64,000 nt of DNA. Source: Prauserella aidingensis (lineage in GTDB: Bacteria; Actinomycetota; Actinomycetes; Mycobacteriales; Pseudonocardiaceae). This document shows, piece by piece, positions 15,798 through 24,791 of the stretch. The translations under genes were made by a program, and so were the position numbers. Position 1 is the first letter of the stretch. Every line of letters begins with the position of its first letter. The stretch is from contig NZ_JAMTCN010000023.1 of the NCBI RefSeq assembly GCF_024171865.1, positions 1 through 64,000 on the forward strand, read 5' to 3'. The notes beneath the pieces are model-generated. The model did not search any database. It was not told where the DNA came from and was given only the letters and a program-made list of their open reading frames with translations.

Positions 15798-17092
15798 GTC
15801 GCGTGACGAACGTTCGCGCGGCTGCGGAAGTCAGCCTTGGGCGTCAACGCGCTCCCCAGCACGACGCCGGCCCGCACATGGTTCCGTATCTGCGCGCAGC
15901 GAATGTCAAAGACGGTGCGCTCGACCTCAGCGACGTCAAGAACATGAATTTCTCTCCGGGGGAACAGCAGGTCTTTTCACTCAAACCTGGCGATGTGCTG
16001 GTCTCCGAAGGAAGCGGTAGCCTCGGTTCAGTTGGGGCTTCGGCGGTCTGGCGCGGGGAACTCGACGGCGTTGTATGTTACCAAAATACGCTTTTGCGCA
16101 TGCGGCCGCGTTCGGGTGTTACGGATGGACGATTCCTTGAATGGTGGGCTAGATCGGCCTTTGGTAGTGGATTGTTTGCCTCTATTGCCACAGGGGCAAA
16201 CATATTTCATATTAGCGCTGATCGAGTGCGAGCGCTCCCGATGGAGCTTCCTCCACTGGAGGAGCAGCGCCGTATCGCCGATTTCCTCGACGCTGAGACC
16301 GTCCGCATCGACAAATTTATCTCTGCTTTGAGCAAGGAGCTGGACCTATTCGCGGAGCGGAGGCGTGCAGGAGTTGTGCATCTGGTCGCTGGCGGTGACG
16401 AGATGCCCTGTCGGCCGTCGACGTTGGCCTGGCTGAGAAGCGTGCCCGAGACCTGGTCGGAAGTTCGGCTTGGCCTCGTTGCGCAGATGGGAAGTGGGCA
16501 CACCCCGAGTCGTAATCGCCCCGAGTGGTGGGTGGATTGCACGATTCCCTGGGTTACGACCGGTGAAGTCAGTCAGCTCCGCGACGATCGGCTCGAGGAG
16601 CTTATTGATACCCGAGAGAAAATCAGTGATATTGGCCTGAAGAACTCCGCTGCTGAACTTCATCCGAAGGGCACCGTCTTCCTGTGCCGTACAGCGGCGT
16701 CCGCAGGATATTCCGGTGTTATGGGACTCGATATGGCCACCAGTCAAGACATCGTGACCTGGACGTGCGGCCCGCGCTTGGACCCGTATTTTCTTCTGTG
16801 GTGCCTCCGTGCGATGCGACCGGACCTCCTTGGGCGCCTCGCGATGGGGTCGACGCACAAGACGATCTATGTGCCAGACCTACAGATGCTGAGAATTCCG
16901 TTGCCGTCGGTTGACGAGCAGCGCAAGATTGTTAAGTCGATTAGGAACCAGAACCGTCGCCTTGACGCACTATCCGACAAGGTGAAGCGCCAACGCGAGT
17001 TGCTCTCCGAACGCCGGCAAGCGCTGATCACCGCTGCTGTTACTGGGGAGTTCGATGTGTCCGCTGCGAGCGGTCGAGGGGTCGAGGAGTAG
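15794..17092 (+). CDS. hsdS: Type I restriction-modification specificity subunit HsdS
   Basis: 432 residues with two target-recognition domains. The first (residues ~1-155) ends in the conserved LPPLEEQRRIADFLD and a coiled helix. The second (~205-365) ends in LPSVDEQRKIVKSIRN and a second helix. This repeated layout positions two recognition domains on a bipartite DNA site. The stretch 16050-16240 and parts of 16490-16900 are visibly richer in A/T than flanking genes (for example ttggtagtggattgtttgcc), as expected if recognition domains were exchanged horizontally. The N-terminal domain begins only a few residues before its first strand, so it may be slightly shorter than usual. The recognised sequence cannot be predicted here. 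Confidence 0.93.
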   Translation: MSRVTNVRAAAEVSLGRQRAPQHDAGPHMVPYLRAANVKDGALDLSDVKNMNFSPGEQQVFSLKPGDVLVSEGSGSLGSVGASAVWRGELDGVVCYQNTLLRMRPRSGVTDGRFLEWWARSAFGSGLFASIATGANIFHISADRVRALPMELPPLEEQRRIADFLDAETVRIDKFISALSKELDLFAERRRAGVVHLVAGGDEMPCRPSTLAWLRSVPETWSEVRLGLVAQMGSGHTPSRNRPEWWVDCTIPWVTTGEVSQLRDDRLEELIDTREKISDIGLKNSAAELHPKGTVFLCRTAASAGYSGVMGLDMATSQDIVTWTCGPRLDPYFLLWCLRAMRPDLLGRLAMGSTHKTIYVPDLQMLRIPLPSVDEQRKIVKSIRNQNRRLDALSDKVKRQRELLSERRQALITAAVTGEFDVSAASGRGVEE

Positions 17093-17095
17093 CCG

Positions 17096-20000
17096 ATGCC
17101 GATTCATCATGAGGCCGTGTTCGGCACGGCGATCGTCGACTCCATGTTGGAGCACGGCTGGGAGCTGGGCAGCGCCGCCGACTACGACCCTGCGCTCGGC
17201 CTGGACGTCGGCCAGATGCTCGCGTTCATCGGGGACACCCAGCAGGCCGAATGGGACGAGCTGCTCACCTACTACGGCGGCGACGCCAACGAGGCACAAC
17301 GCGGATTCGCGCAGCGCGTCGCCAAGGCCATCGACACCGACGGCGTGCTCGACGTGCTCCGCAAAGGTGTCAAAGACCGCGGCGTGCGCATCCGCCTCGC
17401 CTACTTCAAGCCGTCCCTGGTCGCCTCCAACTCCGCGCTCGACGACTACCGCAAGAACCGGCTCACCGTCGTCCGCGAACTCGCCTACGCCGCCAAACAG
17501 GCCGACCGGGACAACCGGCTCGACCTGGCACTGTTCGTCAACGGCATCCCCGTCGCCACCGCCGAACTGAAAAACCCCCTCACCGGCCAAGGCGTCGAAC
17601 ACGCCAAACACCAGTACCGGCACGAACGCGACCCCAGCGAACTCATCTTCGCCAAACGCTCCGTCGCCAACTTCGCCGTCGACCCCGACCTCGTATTCGT
17701 CGCCACCGAACTCCGCGGCGAACGCACCCGCTTCCTGCCCTTCAACACCGGCTCCAACGGACCCGGCAACCCCGGCGGCGCCGGCAACCCGCCCCCGGCG
17801 GCACCGACCAAATACCGCACGTCCTACCTGTGGGAACAGGTGTGGCAACGCGACAACTGGCTCGACATCCTCGAACGGTTCGTCCACGAACACCGCGACA
17901 AAGGCGTCAACGGGCGGCTCAAAAAGTCGCTGATCTTCCCGCGCTACCACCAGTGGGACGCCGTCAAAAAGATCACTGCTCACGCCGCTCGCCACGGCAC
18001 CGGCAACGACTACCTCGTCATGGCCTCCGCCGGCTCCGGCAAATCCAACACCATCGCGTGGCTCGCCTACCGGCTCTCGTCCCTGCACACGCCCACCGAT
18101 CCGGCCGAACTCGACCCCGAAGCACGGGAGCAGGGCCTCACACCGGGCACGCCGGTGTTCGACAAGGTCCTCATCATCACCGACCGCCGCAACCTCGACG
18201 CGCAGCTGCGCGCCACCGTCGGCAGCTTCGAACAGACCGCAGGCACCGTCGTCGCGATCGACGAGAAGCAGGGCTCGAAATCCGAACAGCTCGCGAAACG
18301 GCTCTCCAGCGAACAGGGCAAGATCATCACCGTCACGCTGCAGACGTTCCCGGCGCTGCTGGACTACCTGCGGCAGAACCCGACCGAGATCAAAGGCTCC
18401 AAGTTCGCCATCATCGTGGACGAAGCCCACTCGTCCCAGTCCGGTGACGCGGCAGGTGACGTGCGCAAGGCGCTTCGCGGCCTCGCTCTCGACGCCGACG
18501 ACGACTCCGGGGACGCGGGCGCCACCGAAGCCACCGGCGACAGTGACGACGTCGAGTCCAGTCTGAAACAGCGGGTTGCCGAACGCGCGAAGAACCCCAA
18601 CCTGTCGTACTTCGCCTTCACCGCCACCCCGAAGGCCAAGACCCTCGAGTATTTCGGCGTCCTCGACGAACGCGACGGCAAGCCCGCTTTCGTGCCGTTC
18701 CACACCTACTCGATGCGCCAAGCCGTCGAAGAGGGCTTCATCCTCGACCCGCTGCGCAACTACGTCACCTACGACACCTACTGGAAGCTGATCAGCAACA
18801 ACCCCGACGACCGCGAGGTCGACCCGGCCAAGGCCAACCAGGAACTCGCCCGCGCCGCGGTGATGCACCCATCGACCGTCACCCAGCACGCGCAGGTGGT
18901 CGTCGACCACTTCCAGGCCCACACGTTCGGACGGCTCGGCGGGCGCGCCAAGGCGATGGTCGTCACCTCCTCCCGGCAGAGCGCGGTGCAGATGTCGCGG
19001 GCCATCAAGAAATACATCGCAGGCCTGCGCGAGCAGGGAACACTCCGCGGCGACATCGGGGTGCTCGTCGCCTTCTCCGGCTCGCTGACCTACGAGGGCG
19101 AAGAGATCACCGAATCGCAGGAGAACGGTGGCGTGCCCGAAGGTGCGCTCCCGAAGGCGTTCGCCTACACCCGCGCCGACGACGTCACCACCCGGGGCGG
19201 CGGGGCGGGACAGCCCGAGTACCGCATCCTGGTCGTGGCGGAGAAGTACCAGACCGGATTCGACCAGCCGCTGCTCACGACGATGTACGTGAACAAGAAG
19301 CTCGGCGGGATTTCGGCGGTGCAGACGCTGTCGCGCCTCAACCGCACCGCCGACCGCAAGACACAGGCCGACCTGGCGGTGCTCGACTTCCTCAACGACG
19401 CCGATGCCATCCAGGAGGCGTTTCGGCCGTACTTCGAGGACGCCTCGACGCTGCCGTCGGACCCCAACCTGCTGTTCAACGCGCAGAGCAAGGTGCTGTC
19501 GGCGCAGATCCTCGTCGACGCGGAGATGACCGAGTTCGCCCGCGCGTTCCTGGCGGCCGAACAGATTGCGGCCGGCAACGAGGCCAAGTGGGCCAAGCTG
19601 CACGCCGAGCTGTACCGGCACATCGAACCGGCCGTCGCCCGCTACGACGCCCTGCTGGCCGACGAGCACCTATCCGAGGTCGCCGAGCAGTTCCGCTCCG
19701 ACCTCAGCGACTTCATCCGCAAATACGGGTTCCTGTCGCAGATCGTGCCGTACAAGGACGCCGAACTGGAACGGCTGTACCTGTTCGGCCGGCACATGCT
19801 CAACCGGCTGCCCGTCGGCAAGGACGGCGGCGTCGACATCGGCGAGGTCGACCTCAGCCACCTGCGGGTGGAAAAGACCGGGGAACACGACCTCGGTCTC
19901 ACCCCGGAGGGCACCGCGGAACTGCCCGGCTTCGGCGACGGCACTGGTGCTGGTCAGGAGCAGGACAAGTCGCTGCTGTCGGAACTCATCGAACGGTTCA

Positions 20001-20296
20001 ACGACCGGCACGGCACCGAGTTCACCGAGGAGGACGTGGCGCGGCCGTTCAACGAGACCGTCGGGGACGAGAAGGTCCGACTGGCCGCGGTCAACAACAC
20101 CGAGGAGAACTTCGGCGCGGTTTTCGACGACGTCTTCGAGGACAAGATGGCCGACCACATCGACACCATCGCGGGTCTCGGAAATCAGTATTTCCACAGC
20201 CACGACCGGACGTTCAAGGAGTCGCTGAACCGCAGTGCCCGGGGCGCGGCGTGGCGGCTGATCCGCAAGCAGGAGGGCGTCGGCGACGTGGCGTGA
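17096..20296 (+). CDS. hsdR: Type I restriction endonuclease subunit HsdR
   Basis: 1066 residues from ATG 17096, three bases after the hsdS stop. The N-terminal PD-(D/E)xK nuclease has Asp143, Glu157 and Lys159 in LDLALFVNG and VATAELKNPL. The motor follows: Walker A ASAGSGKSNTIAW with Lys316, the DEAH box IIVDEAHSSQ, then FAFTATPKAKTLEYFG (motif III) and a second RecA domain ending in VQTLSRLNRT (motif VI). The C-terminal ~250 residues form the helical domain that contacts the methylase. The protein translocates DNA using ATP and cuts at a distance from unmodified sites. All key residues are present, so the system appears intact. Confidence 0.95.
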   Translation: MPIHHEAVFGTAIVDSMLEHGWELGSAADYDPALGLDVGQMLAFIGDTQQAEWDELLTYYGGDANEAQRGFAQRVAKAIDTDGVLDVLRKGVKDRGVRIRLAYFKPSLVASNSALDDYRKNRLTVVRELAYAAKQADRDNRLDLALFVNGIPVATAELKNPLTGQGVEHAKHQYRHERDPSELIFAKRSVANFAVDPDLVFVATELRGERTRFLPFNTGSNGPGNPGGAGNPPPAAPTKYRTSYLWEQVWQRDNWLDILERFVHEHRDKGVNGRLKKSLIFPRYHQWDAVKKITAHAARHGTGNDYLVMASAGSGKSNTIAWLAYRLSSLHTPTDPAELDPEAREQGLTPGTPVFDKVLIITDRRNLDAQLRATVGSFEQTAGTVVAIDEKQGSKSEQLAKRLSSEQGKIITVTLQTFPALLDYLRQNPTEIKGSKFAIIVDEAHSSQSGDAAGDVRKALRGLALDADDDSGDAGATEATGDSDDVESSLKQRVAERAKNPNLSYFAFTATPKAKTLEYFGVLDERDGKPAFVPFHTYSMRQAVEEGFILDPLRNYVTYDTYWKLISNNPDDREVDPAKANQELARAAVMHPSTVTQHAQVVVDHFQAHTFGRLGGRAKAMVVTSSRQSAVQMSRAIKKYIAGLREQGTLRGDIGVLVAFSGSLTYEGEEITESQENGGVPEGALPKAFAYTRADDVTTRGGGAGQPEYRILVVAEKYQTGFDQPLLTTMYVNKKLGGISAVQTLSRLNRTADRKTQADLAVLDFLNDADAIQEAFRPYFEDASTLPSDPNLLFNAQSKVLSAQILVDAEMTEFARAFLAAEQIAAGNEAKWAKLHAELYRHIEPAVARYDALLADEHLSEVAEQFRSDLSDFIRKYGFLSQIVPYKDAELERLYLFGRHMLNRLPVGKDGGVDIGEVDLSHLRVEKTGEHDLGLTPEGTAELPGFGDGTGAGQEQDKSLLSELIERFNDRHGTEFTEEDVARPFNETVGDEKVRLAAVNNTEENFGAVFDDVFEDKMADHIDTIAGLGNQYFHSHDRTFKESLNRSARGAAWRLIRKQEGVGDVA

Positions 20297-20425
20297 CGTC
20301 AGGTTCTCCGGGCGTACCGGAATCGCTGGACTCGTGACTGCACGGGCGGGATCATGATCCGGCGAGATCGGCTGGCCCGGTGAATCGGCAGGGCACGTCG
20401 GCGGTGACGGTGAAGGGGAGGCTAC

Positions 20426-22000
20426 GTGGGGGACACGGTCGCCGGTCGCTACGAGTTGCGCGACGAGATCGGTTCCGGCGGCATGGGCACGGTGTGGCGG
20501 GCGTTCGACGTCGTCCTCGACCGTGAGGTGGCGGTCAAACGCATCAACCCGCGGGCCATCGGCAGCGGGGACGCGGTCGAGGAGCTCGCGCAGCGCTTCC
20601 AGCGCGAAGCGCGCGTCACCGCCCGCATCCTGCACCACGGCGTCCCGCAGGTCTACGACGCCGGACTCGACACCGGGGTCGCCGAGCTGTACCTGGTGAT
20701 GGAACTCGTACACGGCGTGCCGCTGCGCGCGTTCATCGACCGGCGGGAACCACTGCCCGCCGCGTGGGCCGCTGCGTTCGGCGCGCAGATCGCCACGGTG
20801 CTGTCCCACGCGCACGCCGTGCCCGTCGTGCACCGGGACCTCAAGCCCGACAACGTGCTGGTCACCGACGACGGCGGGGTCAAGGTGCTGGACTTCGGCA
20901 TCGCCGCCGTCCTGCAGCCCGACACGGCACGACTGACCGCCACCGGCACGCCGATGGGCACGAGCCTGTACATGTCACCGGAACAGATCCGGGGCAGGCA
21001 GATCACGCCGCACAGCGACCTCTACGCGCTCGGCTGCGTGCTGTACGAACTGCTGTCGGGATATCCCGTGTTCGGTGGGGACACCGACATCGACCGGTGG
21101 AACCGGCACCTCGACGAGACCCCGGTGCCGCTCGCGGACCTCGGTGTCGACGTGCCCGACGACCTCGACCGGCTGGTGCTGGACCTCCTCGCGAAAGCTC
21201 CGACCGGCCGCCCTGCCGACGCCGCGGAGGTCTACGAGCGGTTGCTGCCGCTGCTGCCCACGCTCGGCGCGGCACCGGACGCCGCCGGGGCCGTGTCGGA
21301 CGGGATGCCGGATCCCACGTTGGTGTTCCGGCGCCCCAACGCCCCGGGAAGCAGGTCCGAGTCGGGGCCCGTGCTGGAACCCGCCACCGCGGAGGAGTCC
21401 GCCGCGTCGGCGTCCCGCGTGCCACGCACCGCGATGCGCGAGTCCATGGACGACGCTGTCGAGCGCGCGGACGCGCTGCTGGGGGAGTACCGGTTCATGC
21501 AGGCCGCCGAGGTGCTCGACGCGGTGATCCAGCCCGCCGGCAACGTCCTCGGCGCCGAGAACCCGCACGTGCTCCAGCTGCGGCTGCGGCGAGCGGCGAT
21601 CCTCGTCATCGCCGGTGAGTACCGGCTCGCGCGCCCCGAATTCGACGCGCTCGCGGATGCGTTCGCCCGCACCGAAGGCCCGAACAGCGACGATGCGGTC
21701 GAGTCGCTGCGGCAGGCCGCGTACTGCCGCGCCGAACTCGGCGATGTCGACGAGGCGCTCGCCCAGTTCCACGACGTGCTGACCAGGCTCCGGAGTGAAC
21801 GCGGCGACGGCACCGAGACGGCGTTCGAGGTGCGCCGCAACATCGGCGAGCTCCAAGCGGCCCGCAACGACCTCGACGACGCCGAACAGACGCTGCGTGC
21901 GTTGCACGACGACCTCGTCCTCATCAACGGCGCAGACGACGAGGACACGCTCTACGTCGCCGAACTCCTGGGACGCCTCCGGTCGGCCCAGTCGGGGTGA
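20426..22000 (+). CDS. Soluble serine/threonine protein kinase with helical-repeat C-terminus
   Basis: 524 residues from GTG 20426, with GGAGG four bases upstream. The kinase domain (1-280) is complete: glycine loop GSGGMGTVW, VAVKR Lys, catalytic VVHRDLKPDNVL, DFGIA, the APE-like YMSPEQI and DLYALG. There is no transmembrane segment. Residues ~345-520 form TPR-like helices (YRFMQAAEVLDAV, REFDALADAF-type repeats). The kinase phosphorylates Ser/Thr, and the repeats probably bind a partner. It lies between hsdR and the second HTH-methylase, converging on the latter with a 19-bp gap. This placement suggests a role in controlling the modification island, but that is inferred from context only. 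Upstream at 20349-20360 is the 12-bp palindrome GGATCATGATCC. Confidence 0.9.
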   Translation: MGDTVAGRYELRDEIGSGGMGTVWRAFDVVLDREVAVKRINPRAIGSGDAVEELAQRFQREARVTARILHHGVPQVYDAGLDTGVAELYLVMELVHGVPLRAFIDRREPLPAAWAAAFGAQIATVLSHAHAVPVVHRDLKPDNVLVTDDGGVKVLDFGIAAVLQPDTARLTATGTPMGTSLYMSPEQIRGRQITPHSDLYALGCVLYELLSGYPVFGGDTDIDRWNRHLDETPVPLADLGVDVPDDLDRLVLDLLAKAPTGRPADAAEVYERLLPLLPTLGAAPDAAGAVSDGMPDPTLVFRRPNAPGSRSESGPVLEPATAEESAASASRVPRTAMRESMDDAVERADALLGEYRFMQAAEVLDAVIQPAGNVLGAENPHVLQLRLRRAAILVIAGEYRLARPEFDALADAFARTEGPNSDDAVESLRQAAYCRAELGDVDEALAQFHDVLTRLRSERGDGTETAFEVRRNIGELQAARNDLDDAEQTLRALHDDLVLINGADDEDTLYVAELLGRLRSAQSG

Positions 22001-22019
22001 ACCGGCCAAGGCGGCGTGC

Positions 22020-23921
22020 CTATCCGTCCGGTTCGATGGTGCCGTCGGCGAGGGCGGTGGTGAGGTGGGTCGCGATGTGGCGGCCTGTGTCGCCTGCCTG
22101 GCGTAGGCGGGTTTCGAACCGGGCCAGCCTGCGGAACGCCTCGCCCAGTTCGCGTTGGCGTTCCAGGGGCAGGACCGGCACCTCGGCGCGGCGGATGTCG
22201 AGCCGGTGCACGCCCGACGCCGTCGTGCTCAGCGCCCGCGCCCGGCTGCTCGCACGCAGCTGGCCCGCGAGGAAGTGCACGTTGAGCTTGTCGCCGTCCA
22301 CCCGCAGCAGCGACAGGTTCGGCCCCAGCACCAGATCCTCGGCCTCGACCACCTGCGTCGACGGCGTGCCGTTGCCCGCCGCCACCAGCGGCACCACCAG
22401 ATCGCCCGGCTGCAACGGCGTCAGCTCGTTCGGGTCGTTGCCCGCGTAGCGCAGCGTCGGCTCCTGGCACGTCGCCACGTCCCGCCCCGTCAACACCCGC
22501 GGACCGTCGCCGTCCTCCGCCGTGGCGACCGGCGCGTGCCGCTGCCGCAACGTCAGCGCACCGGCGCGGGCCAGGTCGTTGATCGTCGAATACGTTCCCG
22601 TGTGGCCGGTCGCCTCCCGCACCGCGGGTAGCAACTCGTCCAACTCCGCCAGAGTCCGGGCCAGCTCGTCGCGCTCCCGTTGCAGCGCGCCCAGATCGAC
22701 CTCCGCAAGCGGCTGCGGCAGGTGCCGAGCCGGAGTCACGTCGACGTCCTCGTCCAACAGCTCGATCGGCTCCACCGTCCGGTGCCGCCCCGCGACCTCC
22801 TCGACCGTGCCGTGTCCGCAGAACTCGTCCCACGCCGCGCCGACATCCCGCGCGATCGCGTCCCAGTCGACGTGCCCGCGCCGCGACGGCCGATGCCGAG
22901 CCGTGTCGACCAACAGCACCGGCCCCGCGCCCTGCTCGGCAGGATTCCGCAACACCCACAGGTGCACGGCGATGCCCGTCGACATCAACACACCCGCCGG
23001 CAGCGCCACGACCGCGCGCAGCGCGCCCCGCCGCAGCAACGCCTGCCGGATCGTCCGCCCCGACCGGCGCCCCGCCGCCCCCGCAGGCAACGCCACTACC
23101 ACCGAACCGCCCGGCTCGGCGTGCGCGAGACAGTGCTGCACCCACGCCAACTCCGGCTCGCCCTTCACCGGCAGGCCGTACTCCCACCGCGGATCCAGGC
23201 CCAACTCCTCGTGGCCCCAATCGCGGTACCCGAACGGCGGGTCGCACACGACCGCATCGAACCGCCTGCCCGTGAACGCGTCGTGGCGCAGCGCATCCCC
23301 AGCCGCGACCTCGACCTTTCCGTGTTCACGGAGCCGGGCGCGGGCGATCCGCGCGGTCGTCACCTCGATCTCCTGGCCGACCAGCGTCTCCGCACCGGCC
23401 TCCGCGGCCGCGCGCAGGACGTTGCCGGACCCGCACGCCGGGTCGAACACCGAGTTCGCCTCGCCGGTCAGGTCCATCATCAACTCGGCGAGTGGCGGGG
23501 GAGTGACGAGGTGTTGCCGCTGCTGCCGGTCGAAGATGCGTGTACACAGTTCCTCGATCACCTCGCCGGGCGGCGTGTCGCCGAGCTCGTCCAGCGCCGC
23601 GCGGACCCGCTCCGGCAGGTCGACGCCGGCGTGGCCGGTCAGGTGGTCGGCGATGTCGGCGGTCAGCTCGACGAGAGCGGCGTCCCCGCGGCCGACGTCG
23701 AGGGCCCGCCACACGACGTCAACAGGCGACGGGCCGATCGGTTTCCCCTGCGTACGGAGCCAACGCTGCACCTCGTCCAGCCGGAACGTCGGCGCGCCGC
23801 GCGCCCCCACGACAGGTTCGGGGAAGTCCGCGTGCCGCTTACGCCAGTTGCTCACGGCTGCCCGTCCCACGTTCGCCAGTCGCGCGATCTCCGCGGCCGT
23901 CACCCACGTTTCGTCTGACAT
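22020..23921 (-). CDS. HTH-N6-adenine DNA methylase, paralogue of 11621-13726
   Basis: 633 residues from ATG 23921, with GGAGG four bases upstream. The N-terminal helix-turn-helix (TAAEIARLANVGRAAVSNWR) is nearly the same as in the paralogue 10 kb away. Motif I is SVFDPACGSGNVLRAAAEAG (~145-164) and motif IV is VVCDPPFGYRDWG, so the NPPF tetrad is DPPF here, still an accepted N6-methylase variant. The C-terminal recognition-like half ends in EVPVLPLERQRELGEAFRRL, an HsdS-type helix. Like its paralogue it looks like a single-chain methylase plus specificity protein. It is transcribed towards the kinase gene and diverges from the sigma factor gene, with which it shares a 140-bp promoter region containing repeats. 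Confidence 0.88.
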   Translation of the reverse strand: MSDETWVTAAEIARLANVGRAAVSNWRKRHADFPEPVVGARGAPTFRLDEVQRWLRTQGKPIGPSPVDVVWRALDVGRGDAALVELTADIADHLTGHAGVDLPERVRAALDELGDTPPGEVIEELCTRIFDRQQRQHLVTPPPLAELMMDLTGEANSVFDPACGSGNVLRAAAEAGAETLVGQEIEVTTARIARARLREHGKVEVAAGDALRHDAFTGRRFDAVVCDPPFGYRDWGHEELGLDPRWEYGLPVKGEPELAWVQHCLAHAEPGGSVVVALPAGAAGRRSGRTIRQALLRRGALRAVVALPAGVLMSTGIAVHLWVLRNPAEQGAGPVLLVDTARHRPSRRGHVDWDAIARDVGAAWDEFCGHGTVEEVAGRHRTVEPIELLDEDVDVTPARHLPQPLAEVDLGALQRERDELARTLAELDELLPAVREATGHTGTYSTINDLARAGALTLRQRHAPVATAEDGDGPRVLTGRDVATCQEPTLRYAGNDPNELTPLQPGDLVVPLVAAGNGTPSTQVVEAEDLVLGPNLSLLRVDGDKLNVHFLAGQLRASSRARALSTTASGVHRLDIRRAEVPVLPLERQRELGEAFRRLARFETRLRQAGDTGRHIATHLTTALADGTIEPDG

Positions 23922-23970
23922 GCCACCTCCAAGGGTTCGTGGTTGTGAGCATATCAGAACGCGGGATGCG

Positions 23971-24015
23971 TGTTGACTGTGAACATCGCTGTATGCTCCA
24001 CTGTGAACGTCAACA
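23971..24015. promoter_or_regulatory. Repeats in the divergent methylase/sigma promoter region
   Basis: ACTGTGAACATC (23976-23987) and ACTGTGAACGTC (24000-24011) form a direct repeat with a 24-bp period. The outer TGTTGAC (23971-23977) and GTCAACA (24009-24015) form a perfect inverted repeat. The element lies 50-95 bp from both the methylase start at 23921 and the sigma factor start at 24062, a natural place for a shared operator. A related ACAGTGAACATC occurs at 50461-50471. Confidence 0.45.
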
Positions 24016-24061
24016 GGTCATGCCGCTGTGAGCGGCCGAGGTTCGCAGTTGGGGAGTCGAC

Positions 24062-24634
24062 ATGGAATCCGGGGAAGATCTCGACGAGCTCGCCCGCGCC
24101 GCCCGCGACGGTGACCGGACCGCCGTGTCGGCGCTGCTGCGGGCGATCCAGCCGCGGGTGGCCCGGTACTGCCAGGCGCGCGTGGGTGGCCGGTTCAGCA
24201 CGTACGCCTCCGCCGACGACATCACGCAGGAGGTGCTGATCGCCGTGATGCAGGCGCTGCCGTCCTACCGGTCGGACCGCTCCGCGTTCACGTCGTTCCT
24301 GTTCGGCATCGCCTCGCACAAGGTCGCCGACTTCTACCGTAAGCGGCAGCGGGAACCCATGACGCCGATGGACGACCTGCCGACCACTGTGGACACCGGC
24401 CCCGGCCCGGAGGCCGTGGCGCTCCAGGACGACGAACGTCGGCGGCTCGGCAAACTGCTGGAAGGGCTGACCGACGCGCAGCGCAACATCCTCGTGCTGC
24501 GGCTCGTCGCCGGACTCTCCGCCGAGGAAACGGCACGCGCCATCGGTTCGACATCCGCCGCGGTGCGGGTCACGCAGCACCGCGCACTCGAAAAGCTCCG
24601 CCGCATCCTCGCCGCCCAGTGCTGCCCGGCATAG
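24062..24634 (+). CDS. ECF-type RNA polymerase sigma factor (ShbA-like)
   Basis: 190 residues from ATG 24062. Region sigma2 is ASADDITQEVLIAVMQALPSY with the FLFGIASHKVADFYRKR -10 helix (~residues 55-100). Region sigma4 is LTDAQRNILVLRLVAGLSAEE with ALEKLRRIL (~135-185). The sigma2 pattern YCQARVG...TYASADD matches the actinobacterial ShbA/SigD group, known for driving the principal sigma factor in Streptomyces; equivalence here is inferred. No anti-sigma gene is adjacent. Downstream genes on the same strand encode membrane proteins, beginning 157 bp later. Confidence 0.85.
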   Translation: MESGEDLDELARAARDGDRTAVSALLRAIQPRVARYCQARVGGRFSTYASADDITQEVLIAVMQALPSYRSDRSAFTSFLFGIASHKVADFYRKRQREPMTPMDDLPTTVDTGPGPEAVALQDDERRRLGKLLEGLTDAQRNILVLRLVAGLSAEETARAIGSTSAAVRVTQHRALEKLRRILAAQCCPA

Positions 24635-24689
24635 CCCTTCACGCGCATTCCCGGCGGGACATCCGGGTCCTCAGCTTTCCACTCCGCCG

Positions 24690-24770
24690 GACAGTTTTCC
24701 CACGCGCGCAGTCATCGCACCACTCGCAGTTCTGGCACTACCGCAGTTCTCACTTGATCGCAGTTTTCAC
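24690..24770 (+). repeat. Imperfect CGCAGTT(T/C)TCAC repeats upstream of 24792
   Basis: Related words occur at about 24690 (ACAGTTTTCCCAC), 24724 (TCGCAGTTCTGGCAC), 24742 (CGCAGTTCTCAC) and 24759 (CGCAGTTTTCAC), spaced roughly 17-18 bp for the last three. They occupy the only upstream region of the membrane protein gene at 24792, so they may be regulator sites. They could also be simple-sequence noise. Confidence 0.35.
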
Positions 24771-24791
24771 TCAACAGAAATGGGGACAACC

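Noticed and set aside
16970..19669. 899-codon open frame antisense to hsdR
   Set aside because: It mirrors a gene with full helicase/nuclease motifs; long antisense frames are normal in DNA this rich in GC, and its translation shows Val/Gly/Arg-rich shadow composition.
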